A stretch of 64,000 nucleotides of DNA from NCBI GenBank assembly GCA_023485295.1, contig JAMCZQ010000002.1:1-64000 (forward strand), given 5' to 3'. Below, in pieces: positions 34,804-42,931 of the stretch (the stretch's first letter is position 1; each line of letters opens with the position of its first letter). The stretch comes from Candidatus Marsarchaeota archaeon. Its GTDB lineage: Archaea; Micrarchaeota; Micrarchaeia; Micrarchaeales; Micrarchaeaceae. Below the pieces are notes generated by a model that made no database searches, was not told the origin of the DNA, and was given only the letters and a program-made list of their open reading frames with translations. Both the position numbers and the translations under genes were made by a program.

Positions 34804-35019
34804 ATGCCAGAAAAGATAAAGACCAATATCGGCGCAATAGACACGTATCCGAAGCTCATATTGGCACTCATAATGCTTGAGCTCGTTTTGAGCGTGATAC
34901 TTTACACGATTGGCCATTTTAGGGATAACTCTTATTTGCGTGGTGTAGGAATTGGACTCACAATCACATGGGTCACTAGCGCGATAGCGTACTTAAGCGT
35001 AAGGATTAGGTCAAAATAA
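34804..35019 (+). CDS. Two-TM mini membrane protein, helix order A-B
   Basis: 71 residues, two membrane helices. Helix A: LIMLELVLSVILYTIG; helix B: RGVGIGLTITWVTSAIAYL. Not recognised. The next gene encodes the same two helices in reverse order. Start ATG 34804, with CATAAATAAC near 34750 as possible TATA box. Confidence 0.55.
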   Translation: MPEKIKTNIGAIDTYPKLILALIMLELVLSVILYTIGHFRDNSYLRGVGIGLTITWVTSAIAYLSVRIRSK

Positions 35020-35031
35020 AGGAGCGAAGCA

Positions 35032-35223
35032 ATGAAAATAAGAAAATATTATGTCCGTGGTGTCGGTGCCGGTTTGATAATAGCGTGGGCGACAAGCGCG
35101 ATAGCTTATTGGAAAGCAGGAGGCACATTTACCGAGGTTGAACTGATACTGTTTGAATTTGTCCTTAGCATGATATTCCTCGCAGTTTCGCTATTCATGA
35201 AAGAGTATCCCGAATCGAAGTAG
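35032..35223 (+). CDS. Two-TM mini membrane protein, helix order B-A
   Basis: 63 residues. Helix B': RGVGAGLIIAWATSAIAYW at the N-terminus; helix A': LILFEFVLSMIFLAVS at the C-terminus. It is a permuted relative of the preceding gene, 12 bases downstream with AAAGGAGCG as ribosome site (about 35019-35027). Function unknown; the pair could form a heterodimer with opposite topologies. Confidence 0.55.
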   Translation: MKIRKYYVRGVGAGLIIAWATSAIAYWKAGGTFTEVELILFEFVLSMIFLAVSLFMKEYPESK

Positions 35224-35334
35224 TTTTGCGCACGGAAAGCAAAGAGCATGGATTTTTTGAAGCAAGAAATTGTTATCAGCGCCGCCCCTGCTGGACTGCC
35301 AATCGCCAACATAATGTCATTCTGTTGACACTGG

Positions 35335-36606
35335 TTATCTTGAATGAGATGGAGCCGGTGGAATGGTTGCCGTGTAGTGCTGCGACGATATATGTCCCGA
35401 GAGTTCAATGATGCTACCATTTATGTAGTGGCAGTATACGCCGCTGCTGTTTGTCTCAAGCACGAGGCACGAATACATGCTGTGTACTGGAGCAAGCCAT
35501 GCCAGAAGCAGCACGATTATAGCAGCAAACGCAAATGAAACCATGGAATTTCTGAACTCTTTCTTGGAAAGCGAACTCTTCTTGCCTTCAATCATTGAAA
35601 AAATGTTTGTATTGCTTGTATCCCGTATCATCACATTAACCGGCTTGCCGTGCAGCGTTTCGTCTGTATGTTCCACGTAACCTGCAGCTGCATAGCTCTG
35701 ATCAACTGGTAGGTAAGACTCTATAAGATAGTAGTAACCTGCTTTCGGGACCATCCGTTTGCTACCTATTGGTACAATACTGATTCCTGTGCTGCCAGTT
35801 ATTGCATCAAGGCTTAGGTCTGTTCCAGAGTTTCTGGCATCTTCTAGCATATTGCCAAGGGCGGCAATGTTATCTGACATCTTGAGTCTGGCCTGCTGGA
35901 CAAGCCCCAGTTCTTTTGAATTTATTTTAATTGGCTTCCCGCTATTATCGTATAACATGTAAATATTTGATTTCGGAAGGAAGCCATTCACCTTCTCGAG
36001 TGACAGGGCAGTATAGCCTGTGCCGTCAGTAAGGTAGGTCGCTTCACCTTTCCAATACGAGCCAAGAAAATCTGTTACTGTGTGCGAAGAACCGCCTTGC
36101 TGCGTCACATAATAGGCAAATAGGGAAACGTCGTAGAATGTACATTTTGCCCTGGTTAGCGGAGTGTTTATCGTGTTTCCGCTCTCAGATTCGAGCTTTG
36201 CTTCGAGTATGTAGAAGCCAGTTGATGTGGAGTCCATCTTTGCGACTGGCGTATTGGCGACCATCATATGAACTGCAAAATATGAGAAACCTAGATACAG
36301 AACTCCAATCGCTATCAGTATCGCGGCGAGGATTAGTACTGTTGGGTATAGGAACGTAGTTGGGTTGATTGAATTGGCGTTGCCGCCTAAAATCGCGCTG
36401 CCGAATAATAGACTTATGCCCCCTATTATCAGGACCACAGAGATTATTGCAAAAGTGGGGGGCTTTCTTTTGGTTGTGGGTGCGTCGATATGCTCATGCT
36501 GGCTTAAAACCTTTGGATCTGCATTGGCAAAATCTGCGCGCACTGCGACAACGGGTGTTTTCATTTTGTTTGCGTACGTGTTCCAGGTGCCATTGAACTT
36601 CGCCAT
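35335..36606 (-). CDS. GIDE-like membrane protein
   Basis: 423 residues. Two membrane helices near residues 51-73 and 86-108, then a region similar to the GIDE domain (first found in a mitochondrial E3 ligase): NTPVAKMDSTSTGFYILEA, then TPLTRAKCTFYDVSLF and GEATYLTDGTGYTALSLEKV, and a third helix near 355-373. A Ser/His/Pro-rich C-terminus lacks a RING finger. Prokaryotic GIDE proteins are often next to LemA, as here (eight bases). Likely a membrane-stress or envelope protein; activity unknown. Confidence 0.62.
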   Translation of the reverse strand: MAKFNGTWNTYANKMKTPVVAVRADFANADPKVLSQHEHIDAPTTKRKPPTFAIISVVLIIGGISLLFGSAILGGNANSINPTTFLYPTVLILAAILIAIGVLYLGFSYFAVHMMVANTPVAKMDSTSTGFYILEAKLESESGNTINTPLTRAKCTFYDVSLFAYYVTQQGGSSHTVTDFLGSYWKGEATYLTDGTGYTALSLEKVNGFLPKSNIYMLYDNSGKPIKINSKELGLVQQARLKMSDNIAALGNMLEDARNSGTDLSLDAITGSTGISIVPIGSKRMVPKAGYYYLIESYLPVDQSYAAAGYVEHTDETLHGKPVNVMIRDTSNTNIFSMIEGKKSSLSKKEFRNSMVSFAFAAIIVLLLAWLAPVHSMYSCLVLETNSSGVYCHYINGSIIELSGHISSQHYTATIPPAPSHSR

Positions 36607-36614
36607 GCTAAAAC

Positions 36615-37190
36615 CTACTGATGCATGTCAAAATTTATCTTGACATCTGCCTTTGCCTCTTCTGGCACTTGGAACAGAGTCATTGCAGAAAAGCCCATTG
36701 CTCCGGCAAGCAGATTATATGGGAACTGCTGTATACGTATGTTCAAGTCAGTAACCGATTGGTTGTAAAACTCTCTCCTGTCGGCTATCTGCGATTCGAG
36801 GGTCAGTATGCTCTGCTGCAATTGTATGAAGCTGTTGTTCGCCTTGAGGTCAGGATAGTTCTCCGCTACTGCAAATACGCTCTTGAGCGCAGAGGATACC
36901 TGATTAGACGCATTCATCTTTGCCTGAACGTCCCCTTGGGGCAGATCCATCCATTGGCTTCTCAATTGCGTGAGCTGCGTCATGAGTCCCTTCTCGTACT
37001 TCATGTAGCCGCTTACCGCGTCTATGAGCTTGCCAAGGGCGTCATGCCTCTTCTCGAGGAGCACATCTATGTCGGCCCAGGCCTTCTTTGCGTTGTTCCT
37101 CAATGCAACTAAAGAGTTGTATATTACTATTACCAGCCCAGCTATTATTATCACAGCAAGGCCGACTATGGCATACAGCAGCAGACTCAT
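36615..37190 (-). CDS. lemA: LemA family protein
   Basis: 191 residues: N-terminal membrane helix (LLLYAIVGLAVIIIAGLVIV) then a four-helix bundle with YNSLVALRNNAKKAWADIDV, LLEKRHDALGKLIDAV and YNQSVTDLNIRIQQFPYNLL, all LemA hallmarks. LemA proteins are membrane-anchored and implicated in envelope stress, with an unclear mechanism. First gene of an operon with the GIDE-like gene; a TATA box TTTTTATA at about 37222-37230 on this strand. Confidence 0.9.
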   Translation of the reverse strand: MSLLLYAIVGLAVIIIAGLVIVIYNSLVALRNNAKKAWADIDVLLEKRHDALGKLIDAVSGYMKYEKGLMTQLTQLRSQWMDLPQGDVQAKMNASNQVSSALKSVFAVAENYPDLKANNSFIQLQQSILTLESQIADRREFYNQSVTDLNIRIQQFPYNLLAGAMGFSAMTLFQVPEEAKADVKINFDMHQ

Positions 37191-37290
37191 TTAATCATGC
37201 TATAGCTATACAATATAGGTATAAAAATTTAGCTATGAAACCTCTGCAGATACCGTTTATCAGGGTAGGGCTAACAGCACGAAGCTTAAC

Positions 37291-37326
37291 GCCTACTGCC
37301 TTGATGTGTCGAGGGAAAGCGTAGGC
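37291..37326 (+). other. Possible stem-loop in the lemA-tRNA gap
   Basis: GCCTAC (37291-37296) can pair with GTAGGC (37321-37326), with an inner CCTT/AGGG helix and a nine-base loop. The 207-base gap 37191-37397 has no reading frame of note. This may be a non-coding RNA fragment or chance; it has no H/ACA or C/D box that I can point to. Confidence 0.2.
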
Positions 37327-37397
37327 ATTCTTTGATAACCGCCATCGACAGTGAACATAATAAAGGTAATGGTGTTAGCTTTTAAACCTGTGATATA

Positions 37398-37471
37398 CGC
37401 CCCTGCCGGGATTTGGACCCGGGTCACAAGCTCCGCAAGCTCGTGTTCTATCCAAGTTATACTACAGGGGC
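37398..37471 (-). tRNA. tRNA-Arg (anticodon GCG)
   Basis: 74 bases, full cloverleaf, no intron. Acceptor GCCCCTG pairs with CAGGGGC; D arm is GTAT-AACTTGGATA-GAAC with the GG pair; anticodon stem CGAGC/GCTTG encloses the loop TTGCGGA, anticodon GCG, reading CGC and CGT; variable loop TGAC; T stem CCGGG/CCCGG with loop TCCAAAT. CCA is not encoded; discriminator base is G. T-loop position 55 is C rather than the usual U. A TATA-like ATTTAAAC lies about 35 bases upstream on this strand (near 37508). Confidence 0.9.
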
Positions 37472-37627
37472 ATGTCTGACAATCACAAATTTGTCTGCTC
37501 ATGTTTAAATATTCTATTAAAGCCACATTATCTTAAAATTCTTATCAAAATCTCAAAAGAAAACAAAAGATTTATAAGATACTTTTTGATATAAATCTAT
37601 ACTTCGTTAAAAGATTAAGGCGCATGC

Positions 37628-38671
37628 ATGTTTCATACTTATATGACAATACTGGTTCCCTCGATCGTAGCGGCAATAATCACGGCAGTAGCGACCAAAT
37701 TTCTGATAAAGTACATGGGTTCCTCAGGCATAACGCTTGTGGACCATAATAAAAAAAGCAAGCCAGTCATAGCGACGGGCGTAGGATTCGGCATAGCATT
37801 CGGATTTAGCATAGGCATATTCACATACATATTCGGCGCAAGCTTCAATTTCTATACGCCAATTGCTTCAATATCCGACCTTTTCGGGATAATGACATCC
37901 ATACTGCTTATAACAATAGTGGGATTTATAGATGACATAAATATACGGATCGGCAAATCGCATGAGACAAAGGATAAAGAAGGCTCATGGACCGGCCTCA
38001 AGCAATGGCAGAAGCCAGTGCTTACGTTCATGGGCGCGATACCGCTGATGGCCATCAATGCAGGGGTTTCAGTAATTAGGATACCTTTTGTAGGAAACAT
38101 TGCATTCTCAATATTTTACCCATTAGTCATAGTGCCCCTTGCCATAATGTTCGGCGCAAACGCCTTCAACCTGCTTGGAGGGTTTGACGGCATAGCCACA
38201 GGCACAGGCACAATTGCCATCCTTGGGCTGCTCATCTACAGCATATTTTTCGGCACGTACACAGGAACGCTGATATCTGCGGTATTGTTCGCATCAATGC
38301 TTGTGTTTGCGCTGTTCAACATATATCCTGCCAAAATGATACCTGGGGACAGCTTTACCTATTTCTTCGGTGCAGCAATAATAGCAGACATGATACTAGG
38401 CAATATGGAATCCTTTGGGATAATAATATTCATGCCGTGGATAATCGAGTTCATACTCCATGCGCGCAGGAAATTTAAAACAAGGGACATGGGCGAGCTC
38501 CAGCATGATGGCACATTCGCGCCTCCATACGGGAAGAAGATATACAGCTGGACCCACCTTATCATGAATATGAAGAAATGCAAGGAGTGGGAGATATCGC
38601 TTTACATGTGGTTTGTAGAATTCGGCTTCATAGCGCTGGCGTTTGTGCTTAAATCATTCTCGCTGCTTTAA
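37628..38671 (+). CDS. Polyprenyl-phosphate GlcNAc-1-P transferase family protein (GPT/MraY superfamily)
   Basis: 347 residues, about ten membrane helices. Conserved catalytic motifs: GFIDDI (residues 99-104) and NAFNLLGGFDGIATG (177-191), then PGDSFTYFFGAAI and a cytoplasmic HAPP-equivalent loop (HDGTFAPPYGKK). Closest in style to eukaryotic Alg7/archaeal AglH, which attach a HexNAc-1-phosphate to dolichyl phosphate, the first step of N-glycan assembly. Faces the histone gene with overlapping stop codons. A TATA-like GATATAAATC sits near 37589. Confidence 0.82.
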   Translation: MFHTYMTILVPSIVAAIITAVATKFLIKYMGSSGITLVDHNKKSKPVIATGVGFGIAFGFSIGIFTYIFGASFNFYTPIASISDLFGIMTSILLITIVGFIDDINIRIGKSHETKDKEGSWTGLKQWQKPVLTFMGAIPLMAINAGVSVIRIPFVGNIAFSIFYPLVIVPLAIMFGANAFNLLGGFDGIATGTGTIAILGLLIYSIFFGTYTGTLISAVLFASMLVFALFNIYPAKMIPGDSFTYFFGAAIIADMILGNMESFGIIIFMPWIIEFILHARRKFKTRDMGELQHDGTFAPPYGKKIYSWTHLIMNMKKCKEWEISLYMWFVEFGFIALAFVLKSFSLL

Positions 38672-38997
38672 ATGCTGCTAAGCGCGTGCCTGCGCACTCC
38701 ATGCATTTCAGTGCGCCTCTTCCTATTGGCCTTCCTGCGCAGGATATTCGCATATATTACAGTTTTGCCGCCATTGAACTTATTCTTATCAGCTATGAAA
38801 TCCATGTCAGAGGCTCTTATGAGCTTGCTTCTGCCTGCATAATTAGCGTACACGGAAGCTTCACTGACGAGCTCTTTTATCGTATCCTCCATCTCTTTTT
38901 CAAGAGACGTCACTGCGTTCTCATTTATCATCTCAGCACCAGCATCCTTAAGAAAAGCTTCCACATCATAAAGACTAAATCCTCTCTGTTTTATCAA
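38668..38997 (-). CDS. Archaeal histone with basic C-terminal tail
   Basis: 109 residues from TTG 38997, supported by AGGGGTG about seven bases upstream and by CTTTAAAAA at 39052-39044 as a TATA box. The histone fold covers residues ~11-70: alpha1 DVEAFLKDAGA, alpha2 NENAVTSLEKEMEDTIKELV, loop YAGRSKLIRASD (R-S...D equivalent of the RxTxxxxD clamp) and alpha3 SDMDFIADK. Residues 71-109 form a tail with many Lys/Arg (ILRRKANRKRRTEMHGVRRH). Most archaeal histones are ~65-70 residues without tails. Packs or regulates DNA. The frame continues upstream but without homology. Confidence 0.72.
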   Translation of the reverse strand: MIKQRGFSLYDVEAFLKDAGAEMINENAVTSLEKEMEDTIKELVSEASVYANYAGRSKLIRASDMDFIADKNKFNGGKTVIYANILRRKANRKRRTEMHGVRRHALSSI

Positions 38998-39115
38998 AAA
39001 TACACCCCTTAAACAAGTTGTAAATAGTTTATTCAAACAAAGGTTTTTAAAGAAATCCGAAAATGCGTCATTAGTGGCAGTGAGCGCATAATCCAAGCTG
39101 TTTAAAAGCATGCGC

Positions 39116-40048
39116 TCAGACCACCAGCAGCGCCAGAATCCCATAGGAAACTGCTATAAGTATATTATCATCAATTCCACTTCTCAATCCTTCCACCACT
39201 GCGATTATCGCGGCAATCGCTATTCCTATGTATCCAACCAGCAAAAATCCAGCTATCGCGCCTGCGACGAAGAACGCCAGGCTTCCAAAAAGGCTCTTTT
39301 CTTTGTTATATGCCAGCTTTATCTTACCGAGCTTCAATCCGAATATTGTTGCAAGCGGATCGCAAACAAGCAGCAGTATGGCTCCAAATACTTCAAAGTT
39401 GAACTGATGCAGCAACCCGAGCAGTATGCTCAGCCCAGCTGCAAGGAAAAGAGCCCCATGCTCGTAAACCTGCTCCTCCTTTTTCAGGCTTCTGAAAAAC
39501 CCAAGATGATACTTCGAATTCCAGGCGGTAAGCAGCCCAAAAACCCCAAGAAGTTCAAGCCCGAACAATATGTAAAGCCCGTATAGCCTGCCGAAAACGC
39601 CCAAGACAACAAGGATTATCGCAGCTAGGGCAAGCTGAAACATGTCCCTGTTTATCTCAATGACCTTCTTGCGGTTGGCATACGCGCTCTTCACGCTTTT
39701 CCTTTCATCGCTATAATCCAGCAGGACCGCAGCAGCCCCAAGCCCGAACCCAAGCATTATGGGATAAGCATAAAGGCCCAAAAAGGCCGTTGCAACGTAT
39801 TCTGCAGCAAGTACTGCCAAGAATATGTAGGAAAGCATACTGATTTTTGTATAGAAAAACGCCAGCCCATATGCCGCAAGCACAGAAATTAAAAACATTG
39901 TAATATGGACTTGGTTATAACCAAAGGCTGGAATAATCAGTATGACTATAACAGCCAGAAATACTGACATCAAATTTCTTTTTGCAAATCGCGAGAGCGC
40001 AATCCCAAGAAGAAACAATACCGCTATTATTAGGTAATCGATGATCAT
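39116..40048 (-). CDS. CTP-dependent polyprenol/dolichol kinase-like membrane protein
   Basis: 310 residues from ATG 40048, 9-10 membrane helices. The C-terminal third has the dolichol/phytol kinase signature: LLLVCDPLATIFGLKLGKIK, YNKEKSLFGSLAFFVAG and AAIIAVVEGLRSGIDDN. Family members phosphorylate dolichol, phytol or diacylglycerol with CTP; here dolichol phosphate recycling or synthesis fits the neighbours. The gene follows DUF2070 by 15 bases and probably shares its transcript. Confidence 0.7.
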   Translation of the reverse strand: MIIDYLIIAVLFLLGIALSRFAKRNLMSVFLAVIVILIIPAFGYNQVHITMFLISVLAAYGLAFFYTKISMLSYIFLAVLAAEYVATAFLGLYAYPIMLGFGLGAAAVLLDYSDERKSVKSAYANRKKVIEINRDMFQLALAAIILVVLGVFGRLYGLYILFGLELLGVFGLLTAWNSKYHLGFFRSLKKEEQVYEHGALFLAAGLSILLGLLHQFNFEVFGAILLLVCDPLATIFGLKLGKIKLAYNKEKSLFGSLAFFVAGAIAGFLLVGYIGIAIAAIIAVVEGLRSGIDDNILIAVSYGILALLVV

Positions 40049-40063
40049 CAAAGCGCCATTCGT

Positions 40064-41917
40064 TCAAATCAAATTTATTATCCAGGCAGCAACCAGGAAT
40101 CCCGCAGCTATTATTGTAGGCACAAGCACCTTCGCAAGGCTTATCATGGAATCAAGGGAAGTCATCATCTTCTCCCTTTGGTTTATGCCCCAAATATAAA
40201 AGTTCTTTATTACAGTGCTTTTATATGCCACATCAGCATGCTTAAGCTGTTTAAGCGCTCCATTAACCGCTTCGTCAACCAGCTTTTCCAAGCTCCTATA
40301 TTTAGTGTGCCTGCCAAGCACGTTGCTTGCAGTCTCCCTCATCGAATTTATGTAGTGCGTGTCGGTCGTATACACTTCAGCTTCTATGCCAAATTTGTCG
40401 CGTACATGGCTTATTATGGCTTCCCTAAAAGCTGGCTTCATATTGTTTGCGTTGAATGCTATAATGCCGAATTTCTTTCCGCCTATGCCAAATACAGACG
40501 CATTTATGTTCCCCGGTGCAACATCCGCAGGCTCCCCAAGCGCAACATAGGCATTAAGCGATTTCGAGCCGAAGAGGAGCTCCTTCGAAGACGCAAGTGG
40601 GGCTTTTATTGAATCGATTGCTGCCAGGTAATCATTAAGGATCTTTGAATTGAACTTTACTGATTCAAGCTCCTCGGCAGGCGCAGACTCAAACCTTGAA
40701 TTATGCGCGTCAACAAGTATCGGGGCTTCTACAATCTTCTCAAGCGCCTTTTCAATCACTGCTGCAGCTTCTGGCGTAATGTCCTCTGTGACTTTCGGCG
40801 CCCTGGTCAGGGTAATCAGGCCGCATTTTCCGAATTTCAGTATCTTTACCATGGCCCCATTGCTTTCCCCGTAATAATAGCCGAATTCGCTGTTCTCTGC
40901 ATGTGTTTCCTGCTGGTCTATCACAGCTTCGAATGCGCGCTTGACCTGCATGAACTGGTCCGACGATACTGCATTGTAATCCTCATTGACTGCTGCGTGA
41001 AGTACAAAGACGCTTGCCTTGTACTTCGAATTTCCATACTTTTCCACAAGGTACGGGAAATTGCTGCTGCCCAAGGTGCCGACAGGCCCGAAGTGTATCT
41101 GCGGCACAAAGAAAACGGAATCAAGCTTGCCTCCTGACCTTATCGTAATTGCCTTTACCGTTATGTCGGTGCGAACCCCAAAGCTGTTTTTCGATTTCCT
41201 ATCAGGCAGTGCTATATTTATGCTGAAAAGCCAGTTCTGCAGCATCTGTGCGAATATGTCAACACCGCTGAATCCAAGGCTCCTTTTTATCGGCGAATCT
41301 ATCAAATATATTATTATATAGCTTATCACCAGGAATATGAATATTCCAGCGTAGAGCTTTATCAGAAGCAGCCCCAGCGGTATTGTGCGGTTGAATATTA
41401 TGCCGCTTGCAGGCAGGAAAAATATAAGGTTAAGCGTTGGCTGTATCAGCGAGAACAGCGATGCGTTCTTATATCTGTTCATCATCAGCTTGTTGACAAA
41501 GAGCCACCACGCGAAAATGCTTGCGTCGCCTACTATTATCGTTACTATGCTCAGCGCGTAAGAGCCTGATATCAAGTATACGGCAACAGAAAGCACCATG
41601 AAGATTGCATACGTGGTCTCTGCAAGCAGCGAGACGAATACTATGTACTTCGAGCGTATATAGGTCCTCATCCCCTTGTAAATGAATATCGTTATGGTTG
41701 TAGGGATGATTATGGCTATGAGGCCCCCGACAAGCCCGTTTATTAGTATGTACGGGATTGTGTATAAGGCATCGGAATGGTGCACTATGTATGCGCTGAG
41801 CACGCCAACTACCAGGCCCACTACTACAAGTATTGCGAAAAGCCTAAGCGCATTCGGCAGGTTTTTCGAAAATAAGCTTACGTGCTTGAGTGCGCCCTTA
41901 TAGCTCTTGTTCTCCAT
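40064..41917 (-). CDS. DUF2070 family membrane protein
   Basis: 617 residues. Six to seven N-terminal membrane helices (to ~210), a large soluble domain with the DUF2070 hallmark FVPQIHFGPVGTLGSSNFPY and the following HAAVNEDYNAVSSDQ, HAEN and LVDAHNSR segments, and a final helix (VPTIIAAGFLVAAWIINLI). The conserved His/Asp/Asn pattern suggests a metal-dependent hydrolase-like domain. The family is almost purely archaeal and uncharacterised; clustering with dolichol genes suggests a role in polyprenol or glycan metabolism. Confidence 0.8.
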   Translation of the reverse strand: MENKSYKGALKHVSLFSKNLPNALRLFAILVVVGLVVGVLSAYIVHHSDALYTIPYILINGLVGGLIAIIIPTTITIFIYKGMRTYIRSKYIVFVSLLAETTYAIFMVLSVAVYLISGSYALSIVTIIVGDASIFAWWLFVNKLMMNRYKNASLFSLIQPTLNLIFFLPASGIIFNRTIPLGLLLIKLYAGIFIFLVISYIIIYLIDSPIKRSLGFSGVDIFAQMLQNWLFSINIALPDRKSKNSFGVRTDITVKAITIRSGGKLDSVFFVPQIHFGPVGTLGSSNFPYLVEKYGNSKYKASVFVLHAAVNEDYNAVSSDQFMQVKRAFEAVIDQQETHAENSEFGYYYGESNGAMVKILKFGKCGLITLTRAPKVTEDITPEAAAVIEKALEKIVEAPILVDAHNSRFESAPAEELESVKFNSKILNDYLAAIDSIKAPLASSKELLFGSKSLNAYVALGEPADVAPGNINASVFGIGGKKFGIIAFNANNMKPAFREAIISHVRDKFGIEAEVYTTDTHYINSMRETASNVLGRHTKYRSLEKLVDEAVNGALKQLKHADVAYKSTVIKNFYIWGINQREKMMTSLDSMISLAKVLVPTIIAAGFLVAAWIINLI

Positions 41918-42043
41918 AATAACATCGCAGTAAATGAAGATCTATTCTTATAGCGAGCCGGAATTCCATGCTGTTGAGGATTGCCCAGAGATACTTGGGC
42001 TTTTGTATTTAATAAGTTTTTTGAAACGCACAAAGCCTGCGCA

Positions 42044-42751
42044 TTACTTCCCGTACCTCCTTTTCCTTCTCGAGTATTCGCTTATTGCTTTCTGCAGGTC
42101 CTTTTTAGTGAAGTCTGGCCAATATTTTTTGCTGAAGTAAAGCTCAGAATATGATGACTGCCATGGCAGCAGCCCGGAAAGCCTCTTTTCCCCTGAAGTA
42201 CGTATTATCAGGTCAGGATCTTCAAGCGCAGATGTCCTAAGGTTCTGCTTTATTTCATCATAATTCATGTTTGCAGGCGAAACGCCCTTGGCGACGAGCC
42301 TCCTTACCGCATGCAGTATGTCTTCCCTGCCGCCATAAGCCACCAGTATGTTTATATAAAAGTCATTGTACTTCTTTGTCCTTTCTTCTATGGACTTGAA
42401 TGCCTGGTTAACCTTTGCCGGCAAAAGCTTGCGATCTCCTATGAACTTCACATGCGCCTTGTTATCTGCAAGCATTTTGAGCATCCTCTTGTCCTTTGAT
42501 GCCCTTATGTAAAGCTGGTAAAGAACCTTGAGCTCGTTTTGCGACCTTTTCTGTATGTTTTCCGTAGAAAGCGCCCATACAGTCAGGCTTTTAACCCCTA
42601 TCTTGCTCAACCAGCATGAGAAGTCCACGAATTTGCTTATGCCGTAGCTATAGCCCCTAAACAAATTCAACTTATTCCGATTTGCCCAACGCCTGTTTCC
42701 GTCGGGAATCAAGGCCAAATGCTGCGGCAGCCTTAAATCATCACGTATCAT
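42044..42751 (-). CDS. uppS: cis-Prenyltransferase (polyprenyl diphosphate synthase)
   Basis: 235 residues. Catalytic Asp D17 in LIPDGNRRWA; GYSYGISKF, WALSTENIQKRS and the C-terminal RTSGEKRLSGLLPWQ plus YSELYF motifs are all present. Adds isoprenes in cis to make the long polyprenol carrier for glycan assembly. The ATG coincides with the predicted transcription start. 126 bases separate it from DUF2070 downstream. Confidence 0.93.
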   Translation of the reverse strand: MIRDDLRLPQHLALIPDGNRRWANRNKLNLFRGYSYGISKFVDFSCWLSKIGVKSLTVWALSTENIQKRSQNELKVLYQLYIRASKDKRMLKMLADNKAHVKFIGDRKLLPAKVNQAFKSIEERTKKYNDFYINILVAYGGREDILHAVRRLVAKGVSPANMNYDEIKQNLRTSALEDPDLIIRTSGEKRLSGLLPWQSSYSELYFSKKYWPDFTKKDLQKAISEYSRRKRRYGK

Positions 42752-42773
42752 GATTGCACCGGTCTACGCCCTA

Positions 42774-42785
42774 ATATATTTATAT
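42774..42785 (-). promoter_or_regulatory. uppS TATA box
   Basis: ATATAAATATAT on this strand, centred about 28 bases before the ATG at 42751, so the mRNA would be leaderless. Confidence 0.55.
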
Positions 42786-42931
42786 GAATTAATATTTATT
42801 AACTCGTATCTCTTTTAACTAACTTATTTAATAACTTAACGCTAAGTACTATAAATAATGTATTTCTGTGAATGCTGGCAATGCGCATTGGGCAGCACTC
42901 CGCAGTTTTGGTTTTGGCAAAAGCGGTAAAA

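Noticed and set aside
37191-37397. H/ACA or C/D guide RNA in the lemA-tRNA gap
   Set aside because: A weak stem-loop exists, but no box motifs or kink-turn could be identified.
38998-39144. Upstream 49-residue extension of the histone gene
   Set aside because: It shows no histone homology, crosses the likely promoter and overlaps the neighbouring gene; the TTG at 38997 with AGGGGTG fits better.
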